Assembly: GCA_948567375.1 (NCBI GenBank)
Contig: OX419760.1
Coordinates: forward strand, 13,516,001 to 13,580,000
Direction: 5' to 3'
Origin: Lunularia cruciata
Lineage: Eukaryota; Streptophyta; Marchantiopsida; Lunulariales; Lunulariaceae
Length of the DNA: 64,000 nucleotides
Each line of letters opens with the position of its first letter. The first letter of the stretch is position 1. The notes beneath the pieces are model-generated. The model was not told where the DNA came from. It saw only the letters and a list, made by a program, of their open reading frames with translations, and made no database searches. Positions 9,771 through 23,500 of the stretch are shown in pieces. A program made the translations under genes and the position numbers.

Positions 9771-12600
9771 AGAGGAGTTTGCGTTCGAGAGTAAAATGTC
9801 TGTTCTCATGAGTTTTCAGATCCGGACGAAATCCACGTGCATATGTGACTGTCTCATATGAATGTATACTAGAATGATCTGACTGTAAGATAATTGTACT
9901 CCTTAGTGAGCTGGACAAAGAATTTCGGTATATAAAGGTACCCGGTTCCAACGGGATTCTTGGTTTATCTCACTAGTTTTTCTGAGTGTCACGAAAGTGC
10001 TCTAGTCTTCAAGCTCGGAGCCACTATATCCAAGCTGGATTACCATATATGTCAATCCTTCTGAACCGAAATTAGTTGTGAAAGCGAGCCAAAGTTGAGA
10101 GACTGGTTACCATATCTGATTTTACTTGATTCAAAGATTTATTCCTACGATTGTTACCATGGTCTTAAACGAGACATGAAAGTTCTTGGCGGAGCTGAAG
10201 GTTCTCACAAAAGCCTCCATCTCTTCCAAGAAGACCTCGACGCTTTAAATGCCTTTCTTATGGAAGACTCTGCGAGGGGAGTTTGTGCCTCCTAAACACA
10301 GACTAGTATATTTCCTTCCGCTCGATCACTTAAGTTTCTTTTCAAAGGTGTTTCCAGGTCTTCCACGAGATTGTGAAAACCATGGAAGTTGATCTTGCCC
10401 GGTCAAGTGGTCAGTCAGTAAGTAGACTGCAATCTCCGAAACAGTACAGAGCCGTGTGAAGAAACACCTTAAATACAAATGTCCTGTAGCGGAAGTTTTG
10501 TATCTTATTTGATGAGAGACTACAGTGGCAACAATTTCTCGCACATAGCAAAGCTGAAGGCTACATATTTTGGAACCAGCAACGGGGCAAGAACAGCAGT
10601 TGCCATCCTTGAGAGAAGCACATATGAACAACCGATTGACTTGACTTGGTAATCTTGAATTCTTTTCACGTGTTTTCCCAAAGTCGTCTTCCTTCCGTTA
10701 TAGTTCCCGCCGACCCAAGACAACGAGACAGAATATGTGGGCTTTGTTCGTCTATGATCAGACCTGGATTCCGTTAGGCAACGAATACTCTGCTGCACCC
10801 GGATCATGGAGAAAAACTCCTGCGAAAGCTTGAGTAAAGACCGAGACCGAGAAACCAAAGGTCAAATCCCCGTACTACATGGTTGTGGGGGGAGAGCCCA
10901 AGTCTTTAGCACCACGAGCCACCTCTGCGCCAGCACAAAAGTCCGAGCCTCCATCTTCGGCGACTGAACACCTGACACGCTATGAACCCCCATGAACCTT
11001 CTTGGATGGATTCGCGGATGGAGTAACAAGCGAGGCCCCATCCTTACTGGGATCTAGGGCACATTGCACGAAAGAAACCTTACCGTAGCCAAGTTGTGCA
11101 AAATGTCAACTGGACAGGTGCTTCCATCACATTACCCGAGGTTAAGTGGTACTCACGCTGACAGCTGGTTGGTCATATCGTTGAGGTTCCCGAGAGGAAC
11201 CATCCACAGTGAGATGGCAATAGATTCTGGAATAGAATCTTAAGGCTTTATGTATGACAGCACAGCTGATGAGTAACCACTCACAATATCCAAGAGAGTT
11301 GAGCACGCTATAATAACAAGTACTGGATAAAGTATTTTAAAATCGTGACTATATTACATCCGCAAAAGTTCGAAGCACAATCCAAAATCAAGAGGCCATC
11401 CACAACACCTTGTAGCATTCCTGAGGAAAGTTAAGTTAGTATTCCATAATGCTGACAGAATTTGGACTGTGAAAGAAAGAGAACGCCGTGACCATATTCC
11501 ATCTCACCCGGCAAAACGTGACCACACCGTCCAAAAGGGAGGAAAGGGCGACACCGTCCTAAAGGGTAGGTACATTACTTTCTCCCTTTCTGAGGTGTGC
11601 AGTTTGCTGCTGCAGAAATGTTGCATAAACGCAGCGAGCGGACGTCAAAAAGTCTCCCATCAGGTAATTTCAGCATTGCGCTTTCTCCTCCTCGAGGGTG
11701 GTTTAACAAAAGTCATATCTTCGTCCATACTCCATCCGGTTTAAATCCAGGAGTTCTCGTCATTTGACTGCACAGTAAGTACCGCGGCACGATATTATCA
11801 TGGCCGATCGAGCAGAACTAGTCAACATCGCCTTCAACCATTACCGAGGGCAACAAATACTTCTCCAATATCCTCAGCATTAGATACTCCAATCTCCCAA
11901 CAGCAAGATCAAGGAGTCGCCGATCTTAATACCGGCATCTAATTTCCCCGAGAACAAATCAACTGTTCCTACTATCAACACTACCGGAACACTATTCCTC
12001 CTCTACACATCAATGAGCTGGAAAACGTGGGTGACAAGCAGATCACGTTAAGAGTGAATCTCATTAGGTTCAGAGGAGAGGGTCAGTTTCTCTACATACA
12101 AGTACAAGACTGAAACTTCAACCCGAAGTACAAATTTCGGTACGGGGCCACGCGCAGTACCATTATGAATGCGGCACCACATCCGCTAACCAGCACATTC
12201 ACCCACGGCACCAGAAGTAGCCGGCTTACTGTCCTGGCCAGGCCGGCGGCGAACAGAGTAGTCTGTTCCGGGAGATCATGAGAGCTACCGCCAGTAGACA
12301 GTAACCCCGAGCCACGAGGATGCCACGAGGACGCCACTCGATAGCCGGTGAGATAACGAAGAATAGAAACGAGACATGCACTTTGCATCTGCGGATGTGT
12401 TGTTTGATCTCCCCAGCAATTCTTGCTCCATTTTGTCCTTTCTGCCAATCTGGAGGAGAAATTCGAGTTGTCCAGTTGCGATGTAGTAGACCATCAGCCG
12501 CAGATCATAACTAGGTTGACTGACTCAGCGCTTATCAGTTGGACACGTGGCAAACCATAAGGTGCGAAGAAGTCGAAATGTTACAGCCTCGTCGACTACG
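9771..12600. other. Gene-poor region, no supported gene
   Basis: Several short open frames occur on both strands, but none has a recognisable domain or a consistent chain of splice sites. A stretch at 10095-10295 reads protein-like (KSLHLFQEDLDALNAFLMED) but has no neighbours in phase; it may be untranslated sequence of the upstream gene or a lost exon. No RNA gene was seen. Confidence 0.4.
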
Positions 12601-12970
12601 TCCAGGAATGGAATTGGAAGAAAATTATTTCTTCTATTTTGTTGTAATCTCATTATTAGATTCTTCGATATTATATCGGTAAAGTGGAAATAGGTGAGGG
12701 GGACAAATGAGGGATCAGAAAGGCTCTTTTCGCTGTCGTTCTAATGAGGTATAAAGGGGAGGACTCCTTCCGAAGAGTACTAGGAATACTTTCCATCATT
12801 TGGAGATCATTTCTTCTCAATTTGTTCACTTACTTAAGAGACTGAAATGAAAATTGAAATAAATAAGTAGAATATTTTGAAAGGCTCCACTTTGGAGAAG
12901 AACTTTAAGTTGAAAAGTTTCATAATAATCACGTCATTTACGCTACGCGGAGAGTTCTTGCATTTGAATT

Positions 12971-13203
12971 ATCATCATAGCCTGAAAAAATTCGACTGGT
13001 GGTTCATAAATTTTTATATAACCGATGTGAAGACTTTCCTATAGATTGATCAGTTACGAACTATGTAATTTTTTAAACCAATCTTTATCATTATAGCCTG
13101 AAAGAATTTGACTGGTGGTTCGTAAAGTTTTATATAACGGATCCGAAGACTTTCCTATAGGTTGATCAGTTACGAATAATCCAATCTTTTAAACCAATCT
13201 TTT
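12971..13203. repeat. Tandem duplication, two units of about 116 bases
   Basis: Unit 1 (12971-13086) and unit 2 (13087-13203) share ATAGCCTGAAA, GACTGGTGGTTC, GAAGACTTTCCTATAG and TTGATCAGTTACGAA in the same order, with scattered substitutions. It is non-coding and AT-rich. The origin is unknown. Confidence 0.85.
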
Positions 13204-13487
13204 ATGGTGCATCTCTTATTTGAGGGTGACTTGGTGACTTCAGGGTCACAAACAATGTTTTTATGAAAGACATAAATGCATTTTGGAACATTGGAGCGGG
13301 ATAAGCGAGGCTGCTAGATTCGAGGATTTTTTACTGGGTTGCGTGGTGGACTTCAGACCTAGCTGCGGCGAGTTCTTTGGGATCAGACCACCTGAAGTTG
13401 GCTAGAGTCTGAAGGTTTAGGTTGGGGTTACGGGAGTAGTGTCCAGGATTTGAGACCGACGTACTCGGATTTTGGAATAGAGATGCA

Positions 13488-13590
13488 AGGGCGACCGCGT
13501 AGAAAAAACGAAGGATGGGAAGACCCCATCAACCCGTACAAGGCAGAGACGAAAAAAAAGGGGTAAAATGGGGCTAAGCCCCAATGGTGT
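13488..13590 (-). mobile_element. LINE 3' end, strongly 5'-truncated
   Basis: The sequence GCGACCGCGTAGAAAAAACG, the GATGGGAAGACC block and GGGGCTAAGCCCC match the 3' ends at 30353 and 62467. Only about 100 bases of the element remain. GGGGCTAAGCCCC can fold into a short stem-loop and is the best-kept part of the tail. Confidence 0.78.
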
Positions 13591-15860
13591 TATCTATCAT
13601 TATTGATTATTCAGTATTCAATAGAACTATAAAAAAATTCTGTTTGAGTTCTTGATTAACACAAAACTCTTTATCTACAAATAACAATACCGTTTGAGTA
13701 TTCAGCTTGCTTGACAGATACAAGAATGTTTACCAAATCAAATGAATCGTGATTTTCTCAAGGGAAAACTCGTTATGAATCGTGATTATTTCCTTGAGAG
13801 GGAACCTTACGCATGGTTTGAAATATTTAGAAAGAATTTGCATATGGATATAATCTCTTTTATTCTATTCCTTTTTATTCATTTGTAAGTATATTGCGTT
13901 TTCTAGAGGTCATTTTGATTAAAACTCAGTAACCTAAATTATAGTGAAGATCAATACTATCAAGGCTATAATACATACTATTTCCCTGGATTCAGCTCTG
14001 TTCCCATGTATGGCTTAGACCGAAATCCCATAGGAAATAGACAATAAGAATGAGGAAATCAACTGTCATATAAATACAAATCAATTGTACATATATCCTT
14101 ATATATAATAAAATCTCTAGATTGATAAAAGTGTATAGTGTTGAAAAAAAATACTATAATTTTAAAGATTATTATTTCATATCGTCCTACAAAGTATAAT
14201 AAACTTTTTAATTTCCACCACAGCAAGATAATCCAGAATCAAATTTTACTGTTATCAATAGGTCTAAATAATTAATTGGATTTATAACTAGATCCTGTGT
14301 GTACGGATTTTTTAGTTCATGCTAATTTTTTAAGAAAATTTATTTTCTATAAAAAATATTTTTTGAAGGAAAATAGCTATATAAAAGTAGTCAAATTAGA
14401 TAGAATGGCCATCCAGGTCATCCAAAATCACAAAGAAAGAAATCAAAGAAGGGAGATAGCTTTGTGAAAAATATTGTTCCAATTAGAGAATGAAAGTGAA
14501 GGTGGAGGATAAAATTTGTAATAAAATCATCATATTTAAAACAAAAAATATATTAAAAAGGTATTAAAAATATTTATCATTGTAGTAAGATTCCATCTAA
14601 AACGAGTAACCTGAATCTTTGAAGAAGTGGTAAAATTTCTTCCCAAGTTTGAAGGATATAGTAGAATTGCTGTTGCGCATGAGATTTGTACAGGTTATGT
14701 GCTATTTTAATTGTATATGCTATTTTAAAATAAAAGAAACTAAATAAGAGAGTAGTGATTTATTCACCTTTTTATTTCAGGTTATCTATCAAAAAAACTT
14801 CTTTACCTCATCTCATTCTCAATTTGCAACATACTATTTGATAAATATGTAAGCATTTCATACTACTTGTGCCTTATCTTTTTGAAAATCTTATTCCATT
14901 TTCTTTAACTAAAATAATATTCAAAAATATCTTCTATTTTAACTAAAAAAATTACTGAAAATTTAAAGCCTCACTACAATTTTATTTTAAAATATTTATA
15001 TTAGAAAATTTTAGAGAAGAACTAAAAAAAGTAGCAAGTTTTATGGTTAGACTCCATTACTAAGATGTATAGAATTTTACATTTTATTTATCCTCTAATT
15101 ATTTAATAATATTTTAAATGAAAATTCAGATAGACTAAGATGGCTATAAAGATTTAAAGTAAATAAAATTAATTATAATTTTTTTTATTTAAGGCTTACG
15201 GTTTCAAATTATTTTTAGTGTGAAATAAAAAAAAGTAAAAGATGTCTTGCATGGTGACTAAGTTTTCATAGATAAAAATTAATTCATTCTAAAACATAAA
15301 AAATATTAAAATAAATTGGAGATAAACTCTATAAAATCTTTAGATTTAGAAGCTGGACTCACAAACTAATGTCTTGATTGAGATTACCTTTACATTATAA
15401 ATATGTCCTAAAGATTTAGTATCAGTCACCAATCACTTCTATAGTAAAATATAGGTCGCGAAGTAAAGGATATTATAAACCTCAAACTTAAATATTGAAT
15501 AAGGTTAAGGAAGACATTTTCCTCCTGTCAGAGGAGGTGCATACCACAGCTCATGTATCTTATTGAAAGAACTTCATACTTTAGTAAAAGATTGACTCGT
15601 TCCAATGATATATTTTTTTCCAATAACAACGACCGTGATTGTTTTCTTGAGTACAAGTGAAAGAAGAATACACTAGAACTCATTGTGACACAGGAGAGTT
15701 TCAATTGGAATCATTATGGTTGATAACCTACAAATATTAACTAAATATTATGTAAAGATAACTTGAGATAATTTTATGGGAATTGATATTTTCACATCAA
15801 TTTAAAAGTAATCATAAAAAACATTTTATTTTATTTATAAAAGTTCTTACGGAGATGACA
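13591..15860. other. AT-rich non-coding block
   Basis: About 2.3 kb of strongly AT-rich sequence with many A and T runs and no open frame of note. It begins right after the truncated LINE. No gene, RNA or organised repeat could be made out. Confidence 0.6.
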
Positions 15861-16964
15861 AAAATGCAGTGATAGCTTTCTTTTGTGGCTGGCGGGCGGG
15901 CGGGAGGGGGGTTGGGGTCTTACATCGACAGGAGGTGGGTGCATACATAACATTGAGATTTGTGAGGCGTTTGCAGGTATGTGACACTTTTTCAGGAGAG
16001 CAGCACCCAATAAATATCGTAAGGAAGCTTCACTGTAGAATGGGTCCAAAATAGACAACGAAATTATTTCAAAATAAGGGAAGACCATGTCCCGTCACAA
16101 AAGAATGGGATTCTATAACCTTGTAGTTAATCCCATCTAATTCTTGACATTATCGGCTGAGTGAGTCTTGACTGTAGTATTGCAGCAAAAGACCTTCATA
16201 CATTAGATAGTAAACAATGGTGTCTTAAAATGAAAATACATTGGTTACTACTACTGAAATGTCGATGAAATTTCTTCTACCCAAGGAGAAAAAGGTGTTC
16301 ACTGATGAACCCAAGTTAAAGTAAGATATGGTGGGAGTAGGAACATGCAGGAAGTTTCATCATGCTCAAGGAGAAACAACCCAGATCTTCTTTATGCTCG
16401 CAATGTTTGGGGTTTGCAGTGGACACTATAATCAACCTGTACTGGAGTACCTGCAGAACGAAAAGTTGTGATTTGGCCGTGTGAACTTTTGGGTACTGCC
16501 TTTTCTCATGGTCTGCTTACAAACATGGAGGACAAGGAAAGTCCAGTGTCCTCCTTTCCAGTCTACTGTAAGGCAGGACTGGCTTCAGACAGGACTCTGC
16601 AGAGTGTAGTCTTTGCAGTGATCACAACAGACTCAATTTAAGCTAATCAAACCCTCGTTGGGTAGCTTAAATTACAGTAAAAGTTTAGTTGACGCGAGGT
16701 TAATCGAACCAGAAAGCAAGTGATTTTGGAAATATAAAAAGTGGAGGGCATGCGTAAAAAGTCTCTCTCCTGATCAGAGATTCGAATTTCGGCTTTAGAA
16801 GAAACCCTGGCTGCGCTGGAAACTGTAAACCATTTTTTAAGCAGTGACTAATCCCAGAGTAGGAACTCGAAGGATCTTGACCAAGGTCCTCGATATTGAC
16901 GAGGCACGGTAACATGCCACAACACAAGGGTAGCTACGAGGAATTTCGGGTCTTGTCACCAATT

Positions 16965-17054
16965 GAGCCCGGGGGGCCCACGAAAAGAACGGTGACCCTA
17001 TCTCTTTTCGGTTTGCTGTTTTTGGGTCCGGGAAGTCGGGCAAGACAACTGTGA
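16965..17054 (+). pseudogene. P-loop-like coding fragment
   Basis: The + strand reads ISFRFAVFGSGKSGKTTVKG in one frame and is followed by GTAAGC, a good splice donor. GSGKSGKT fits a Walker A nucleotide-binding loop. A TGA lies about 20 codons upstream in the same frame, and no matching neighbouring exon was found. It may be one exon of an unrecognised P-loop gene, a gene relic or chance. Confidence 0.25.
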
Positions 17055-19127
17055 AAGGTAAGCTGGCCACTTACCCTTCAACACGTTGGTGTTGAAGCGC
17101 TGCGGCCCTGTCCAGGTGTGGCCGCGCCACATTCTTTGTGCTTCTTATTTCCCGTGAGGATCTTCGAGGAAACAAACGAGGCATAATTATTTGGCAGTTC
17201 AGAGAAAGAATTGTTTCACTTCACCCGTATCGTTTTAGTTTTGGCTTCTGCTCTGGATAAAGCATTGCATGAGATTCGTGCTCTCCATACGCTTCACCAG
17301 AAAGTCTGAGTCCAATCCATAAGGTAACTCTCGAAATTTCTTACTGCATCTCTTTCAAACCCCGAAGGTAGCTATTTGAGAACGGTATGGAGAAGTTGAA
17401 TCTAAACTCCACAGGCAGAATCGACTTTGCAGCTACACTGCTTAGCTACCACGCTCTAGTTTAGTCTAAGTTGAGTGTCGGGTTTGCGTTTGTTCATGCT
17501 CAGACCACAGCTCTGGCAGCAAAAAGTTGCTAGATGACATTTACAGCAGGTGGAAAAGATGGTCATACTCTGGAAAGAAAAATCAGAATATCGGATGCGA
17601 TTGAATTCGTTTGAAAGGTATCTAGGCCTTACGGTTGGATAGACAGTTCACACTGTAGACTCAAAAGTGTGTTTTATGGCATTCCTTTCGGAGTAATCAT
17701 TTCTATAATACAGCGTAGGGTATGTTGTGTATCCCATGCAAGTGTATAGAGTTTGGTCTTCCACATGTCCAAAGCTGGAGAAGAAACAACCACTCATGAT
17801 GAGTTCCTCGCTTTGCTTTTCCATCGAGCTTGATGATTCCAGGGACATGAAGGGTTATGTCTGTACCGGAATCTAGAAAAGTAATTTTTTGATGTTTGGA
17901 GAGGTAGCCACCAACTCCAGAGCGAGAAGATATATTGCAAACAACCTAAGGTTGCTACTCTGAGGTGTGGTAACTGTTTCATAAAAAATGTCGCTGGTTT
18001 TCATGCACTTACCTTATATGCAGACTGATGCATGAATCTACTAGTTTCTTATGTGGGGGCTCACGAGATTCGTGCTGTGGATACAAGAAACGATAGTACT
18101 ACAGTAGTGAAACGCGACGGCATTGGAGAGAGATCTTTACATGGGGACTGTACAGTTACCGCCGAATGCCCAAACCGCTAGTGGGTTCGACGGAATAAAC
18201 GAGCGTCAGGAGATGCGACAAGTATGGACGGGAGCGCTAAAACCGTTGAAAAATGGAAGGGTCAAGGAACGGAGAACTAGTTGGATGCGGCTATGGTGGA
18301 ATGCCACGCCGGCACATCTTGGGACATTCTGGCAACCCGGGAAACACCAGGTACTTGCACGCTAAGGAGAGCGGGGACTATACTATCCCGGGAACTCCAG
18401 GAAGCGGGGACTGATAGTGTCCATCAGGTTTTGACAGGTTCTGGAATGCTGTAAACTCCCGCGGACAGTGGATGGAAGGAAGCGCACTGGACAGGACAGG
18501 ACTGGAGTTGTTTATATTAGTGACCGCGAATGCAACAGCCCTTTCCCCTTTGAAGTGACAGTTGCTAAATGGCACCGTTACCACCGGCTGCCGGCCGGAC
18601 CCGGTCACCAGCTGCGGGAGGTGGAGTTGGGGAAACGCTGGCCGGGTCGTGGGTTACCGGCGCGGGTATAGGCCATGCGCGCAGTACCGGTGCTAGTTTG
18701 TTGTTCATCGGAGTGAGACCTATGGGCGAGAGGAGAAGAAAAGGAGGAAGCTTCTTCTTCTTGTGCTTGAAGAGCTAAAGAGGAAGAGGGGAGGAAGGAG
18801 GAGGAGGAAGCGAAGAAGAAGAAACGGAGGAACGGAGGAAGGAAGGAAGGAGGGGGAGTTCGCAGACAGGGCTGGCGACACGAAACCCCAGGGGGATTGA
18901 GATTTGCGCATTTTACATGGCCAAGCAGGGCACGAGGACGGGGATTGAGATCACAGGCTTGTAGAACAGGTGGTGAGTTTTCTGGCGATGGAATTCCTAT
19001 GTATGTTCGCTGCACCACGAGCGACAGTAGGATAGAAGTAGGGAAATCCGAGCAGGGAAAGAGTAGAAGAGGAGAGAAAAGGTCTGTTCACGTGAAGGAT
19101 AATAATTATTGAACTATTGATCGGGAA

Positions 19128-19172
19128 GAGCGAGCGAGCGGGGCGAGGCGAGGCGAGGCAAGGCAAGGCAAG
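19128..19172. repeat. Short GC-rich simple repeat
   Basis: Overlapping GCGA, GGCGA and GGCAA units in tandem. It is non-coding simple sequence. Confidence 0.7.
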
Positions 19173-20574
19173 GTCACGAGAGGGAAGGAAAGGTAATACA
19201 CACTACGTACGTACATACACAGTCTGGAGGAGTCGGGAGGTCAAAGCAGACGGAGCTTCAAGTTGTTATGTGAACATAACGTGTTCTGGGAGAGGAGAGA
19301 GTGCGAACAGGGGATAGAGGAGTAGGTTGAGACTGCTGACTGTTGGCCGATGGCCACATTCAGCCTTGGCTTGGCGAGTATTTCAGATCCAGGAGCGGTT
19401 ATGGCTCTGTAGATTTCTTTCCGATTTTGTGACGTAGGCTTGTAACCAGCTCTTGGTAAGGAGCAGACTTTTGTTGTAGAATTTAGTGAACTGCTCCCTC
19501 CTCTGTCCCTAGAGCACAATTTGATTGTAAGCTGGTCCCGCGTGTCCTGGACAGGCACTCCGTGCCAGTCACGTCGGAGGAGAATACCTCATTCAGCCTG
19601 TTCCAAGAGAATTGGAGCAAGTTGGTAGCAGATCTTTCGTCCTTTGAACATCATCGGCTTAGCGCTTCGCATTTTCCGATTTCCTGGGGGATTCGGGATC
19701 TGTGTTGGACTATGTAGGTTGATACTCTAGGGTCTTTCCAGTATCTCGAAGAAGACTTACTGCCGGGGACTGCGTCTTTGAGGAATGTTTTTCATAGGGG
19801 AAAAGCTTGGACGATTTTCAAGTTCAAATGATAAACACCTGGTAGGACGTGGGGTCCTGCTGACGAACAGCAGATTCTTACACATAGGTCGCGACCGCCT
19901 GGTAAGGGGATGTACCTTGCACAACCGTTTGGGAGTCGTCTGTGAATGTGAGGAAACTGACGTCCCCATGAGAGGGGCTTTCCTCTCTTCTCTGGCATGT
20001 TGGCTTGAGATTGCTTCCCAGTTTCTCATGGGGATGGAGTCTCGGGCCTGAAAGGCAGGACAGATATAGCATACGGAATTACAGACGGGAAGTTGCATGG
20101 GGTCGTAGGATATCACCTGCTTGTGAAAATTGCTTAATAGTGTCTTGAAGAGTACAAACTGACGTCAGAATTTTGAATCAAGGTTGCTAACACTGTAGGT
20201 TGATTGTTTGTTGTCCTTGCAGGAGTAGCACTTCGACAAGGGCCATTGGGGTTCAACACTTACCGTCTGTGAATGCAAGTCTGGAGCTTGAAGCTGTAAT
20301 AGATTGCTGGAACCTAGTCGGGACCAGAGATGCGCAACAGAAACAGAGGATGTCGTCATAGTGGATACTTAGAGAATGGCATTTAGAAGGGTAGACCTGA
20401 GGTGAACAAGTGTGGTGCACTTTGTTCCCTCCTCCTTTTTGGCTGGAGATACGCATCAGGAGCTAAATACACCTTGTATAAAGCAAACAGGATAAAATCT
20501 TGTGTACAGTACATTGGCCTGAATCTCAGTCATTTGGTGGATTCCTATCATAGCAATAAGTGAAATTGAGGAAT

Positions 20575-23500
20575 ATGGCGGGGGAGGATTTAGTGGAGCT
20601 TAAGTTTCGTCTATACGATGGCACAGACATAGGTCCTAACAAATATGCCCCCGCCACCACCGTCTCCACTCTGAAAGAGAGCATTCTCGCTCAATGGCCT
20701 TCAGGTAAGATCACTGTTTCTCTTCTCATTTAATATTATGTGCTTCTAAGATTTCTACCTTCTCTTATCAACTTGTAGCCTGGCTTACATGAGACGACCT
20801 TTGTAACTCAACCTTCGTCGAGGAATGAGTTTCTGTGCTGTGCTGTAGTTTTTATTCTCTATACCAGCTTGAGCTGAACTTCAATCCTTAATCTGGCGAA
20901 ATTTCTCAGGATGACGTTTTTAGTTGGTCTTAGTTCATATTTCACTCAATTGCGAATCTGCATAGTAGTTCGCAATGACTATATTCAGGAGCCGGGATCG
21001 CGGCAGATAGCCATTGTAGCTGGCTTTTGTTCTTGAAACCTTTGCTACACCATTCTGAGATGTCGATCAGATGGAAGGTAATAGCAATCAGTGTAGTTAC
21101 TCTCGTATATCCTGCCACTACATGTCGATGATCATCACAAACTTACCGATTATGTGCAAGTACTGTAAGGGAGGGATTTCTCGGTCGTCTCGTCTGGATT
21201 TTCGGTGGTGGCTATTGTACGCTAGCATATTCGAGTGTGTGGTATAGTGCTGATAGAACTTAAAGAAAAACCTACTTCTGAGATGTATCTGGATCCTCTG
21301 TATTTTCTCAGAAGTAGAACCCAGTTTGTAGCCACAGCCTACAAATGTGAAAATTTCCGCAGTCCGATCTTTCCAGTGTTCATTGTCAGCCAAATGTCTT
21401 CGAAGTTGTTAGTTTTGTCAACACTTTACGGTTTCTTTTATTACAATCAGCCGTCACGATCATGACAGCAAACCAGTATCTCGGTGAATTTGATTTCAGG
21501 CCATTATTATCCTGATGTTATAGCCTTCATCTTAATTGAGTTTGTGAGCTCTGAAGGTTTTACTGTACCGGACAAGGGAGACTTTTTTGAGTCCTGCCAA
21601 ATAAGAGTAAATTGAGATGGTTAAGATCCTTTTTATGCCCAGGATCTTGCACGTATGTTATCATCGGCTGATAAGGAAATTCAATTCTTATGCTCCCCTG
21701 TGTTTGGACGAGACTCAAAAGCCCAAGCAGATGGTTTCGTATAGTTTTAGCCTGTTCGAAATGTGACCGAGCAACTTGCAATGTACTGAAACTATCAGCT
21801 CTCAGGGTACAGCACCGGATATCTGGGAGATGATCCCTATTTCCAGTTAATTCAGTGAAGGAATGCGTTATTGCGTCGTACCTACATTATCGTTCTCCAA
21901 CCTTGCCTCGGGAGTTGACTTTGAATTCATTTTTGATCGGAGGGTATATACTTGATGATTTAATGTGTAGACCCCAAACTGGGCTCTATCAGTTCCAGGC
22001 ATTGTCTGTCCGTTCTGCCGTAGTCTACGGTCTGCTTATCTTCAGGACGCGATCCCGTTATTTCTACCATAGTTGTTACAGCAATCAGGTTTTGCAGCTT
22101 TGTGCTTTCATTCCGTTACTTCCGGGGGTTGTTGTTATCTGGATCTTGCTCTTCGTTCTATGCTATATGTCTCCTTGTATCATTCACTTGTAATGGTTCC
22201 TCTGCTACCTGGATCACTACTCCCTACCTGCAGTTTTTATGTTTTTAGTTCTATCTGTCGCATTTACTTAGCATACTTCCTTCTTCTGCATTTCAGTTAT
22301 GTTCTTCACCCTAGAGGTATATACAAAAGGTATGTTCTCCGAATCTGACCCTACAGGTGACAGACAGGTCAGTTACTCACTCTTACCCTTCCACCTTGCC
22401 GCCCGACTGCTGGTTCTTCCTTTGCTGCTGTCCTGGTGTTCTACACACCAGATATTAAATTTTTTCTGCTTTTCTTCTCAAGGGGAGGCTACACTAATAC
22501 TGGCCCCCCTTCTCTCCTCATCTTTTCGATTGTTTGTCTGAGCACCGCTTTCAGGAAGAACCGAGTTTACCTTGGCACTCATGAGTAAACTGATATTTGG
22601 ACGGGAGATACGGGCATTGCATCCAGCTATATTGACACCCCGCAGGGAACTGAAGAAGTCGTCGTGTTTTTGTGGTCAGACTTACTATGAAAAACTGTTT
22701 CTTATTGTGGTTTGTAGTGTTGACAGACTCATGCTGACAGAGCATTCAGGGGTTAATCCAGTTCTCATAAACTCGCCCCCCCGGGACTTCTCATATTTTT
22801 TTGAGATCCCGACAGTTCATGTCCTCTGCACTAACATTTTCATGAAGTTACTAAGTCATGTTTCGCTCCCAAGGTTACACTTGCTCACCCTCACAATGTA
22901 CTGAAGGTACGGATGTATCACAAACATCATGCTAACCCTCTATGCAGACTTACGCATGCTTACCTCTCTATGTAGATGATAGTTATGACGATCTTTACTG
23001 GGTTACCATCATATGTCAGACTTTAGTCAGTCCTGTCAGACGTGGGTATGGAGCTCGGTTGTTTACAACGGGTTCTGTATTTGACTACGTAATTTGTGTG
23101 TCCTTGAGCTGCACGAATTATTTTCTTCAGAGTCACTTCTGCCGGCCAGCTATCTCGGATTAGCTCATCCGCAAAAGTCATCCTCTACCTGATCACTATT
23201 TCTAGTAGTACATGTAGTCGATTTCAATTGGTGATGCGTGATGGAGAGCTTCGCTCGTCTGTCCACAAATGTTGTTCTTTCGATTGTTAGTCATTTCGAG
23301 TGTGACGGACCGACTTGGCTATACTGCTCTTATACTTCATCCTTGCAGTTCCTTGGCTTATTATTCCTTTGCTTGTCTGTAATACTTGGAGTTACTTTTC
23401 CTTTCTATTCCCGGATGTTCCCAAGTCTGCGATGGTCCTTTAGAAGACGGCTTGTTCGCCAAGAAGTTGTTCTCGTGCGTATATCACACATCGTAGCTAC

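Larger units (their letters stand above)
15861..20574. other. Long intergenic region upstream of the MUB gene
   Basis: No gene is supported. Points of note: a P-loop-like segment at 16965-17054 (GSGKSGKTT followed by a possible splice donor); a purine tract of AAG/GGA runs at about 18730-18860; and short tandem GCGAGGCGAG / GCAAG repeats at 19128-19172. The purine-rich part may belong to a promoter or 5' untranslated region, but nothing proves this. Confidence 0.4.

Noticed and set aside
12092..12448. 118-codon minus-strand frame
   Set aside because: No recognisable domain, no in-phase neighbouring exons, and a composition like chance translation of moderately GC-rich DNA.
16770..16800. T-arm-like GATTCGAAT suggesting a tRNA gene
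   Set aside because: No acceptor stem, D arm or anticodon arm could be placed around it.
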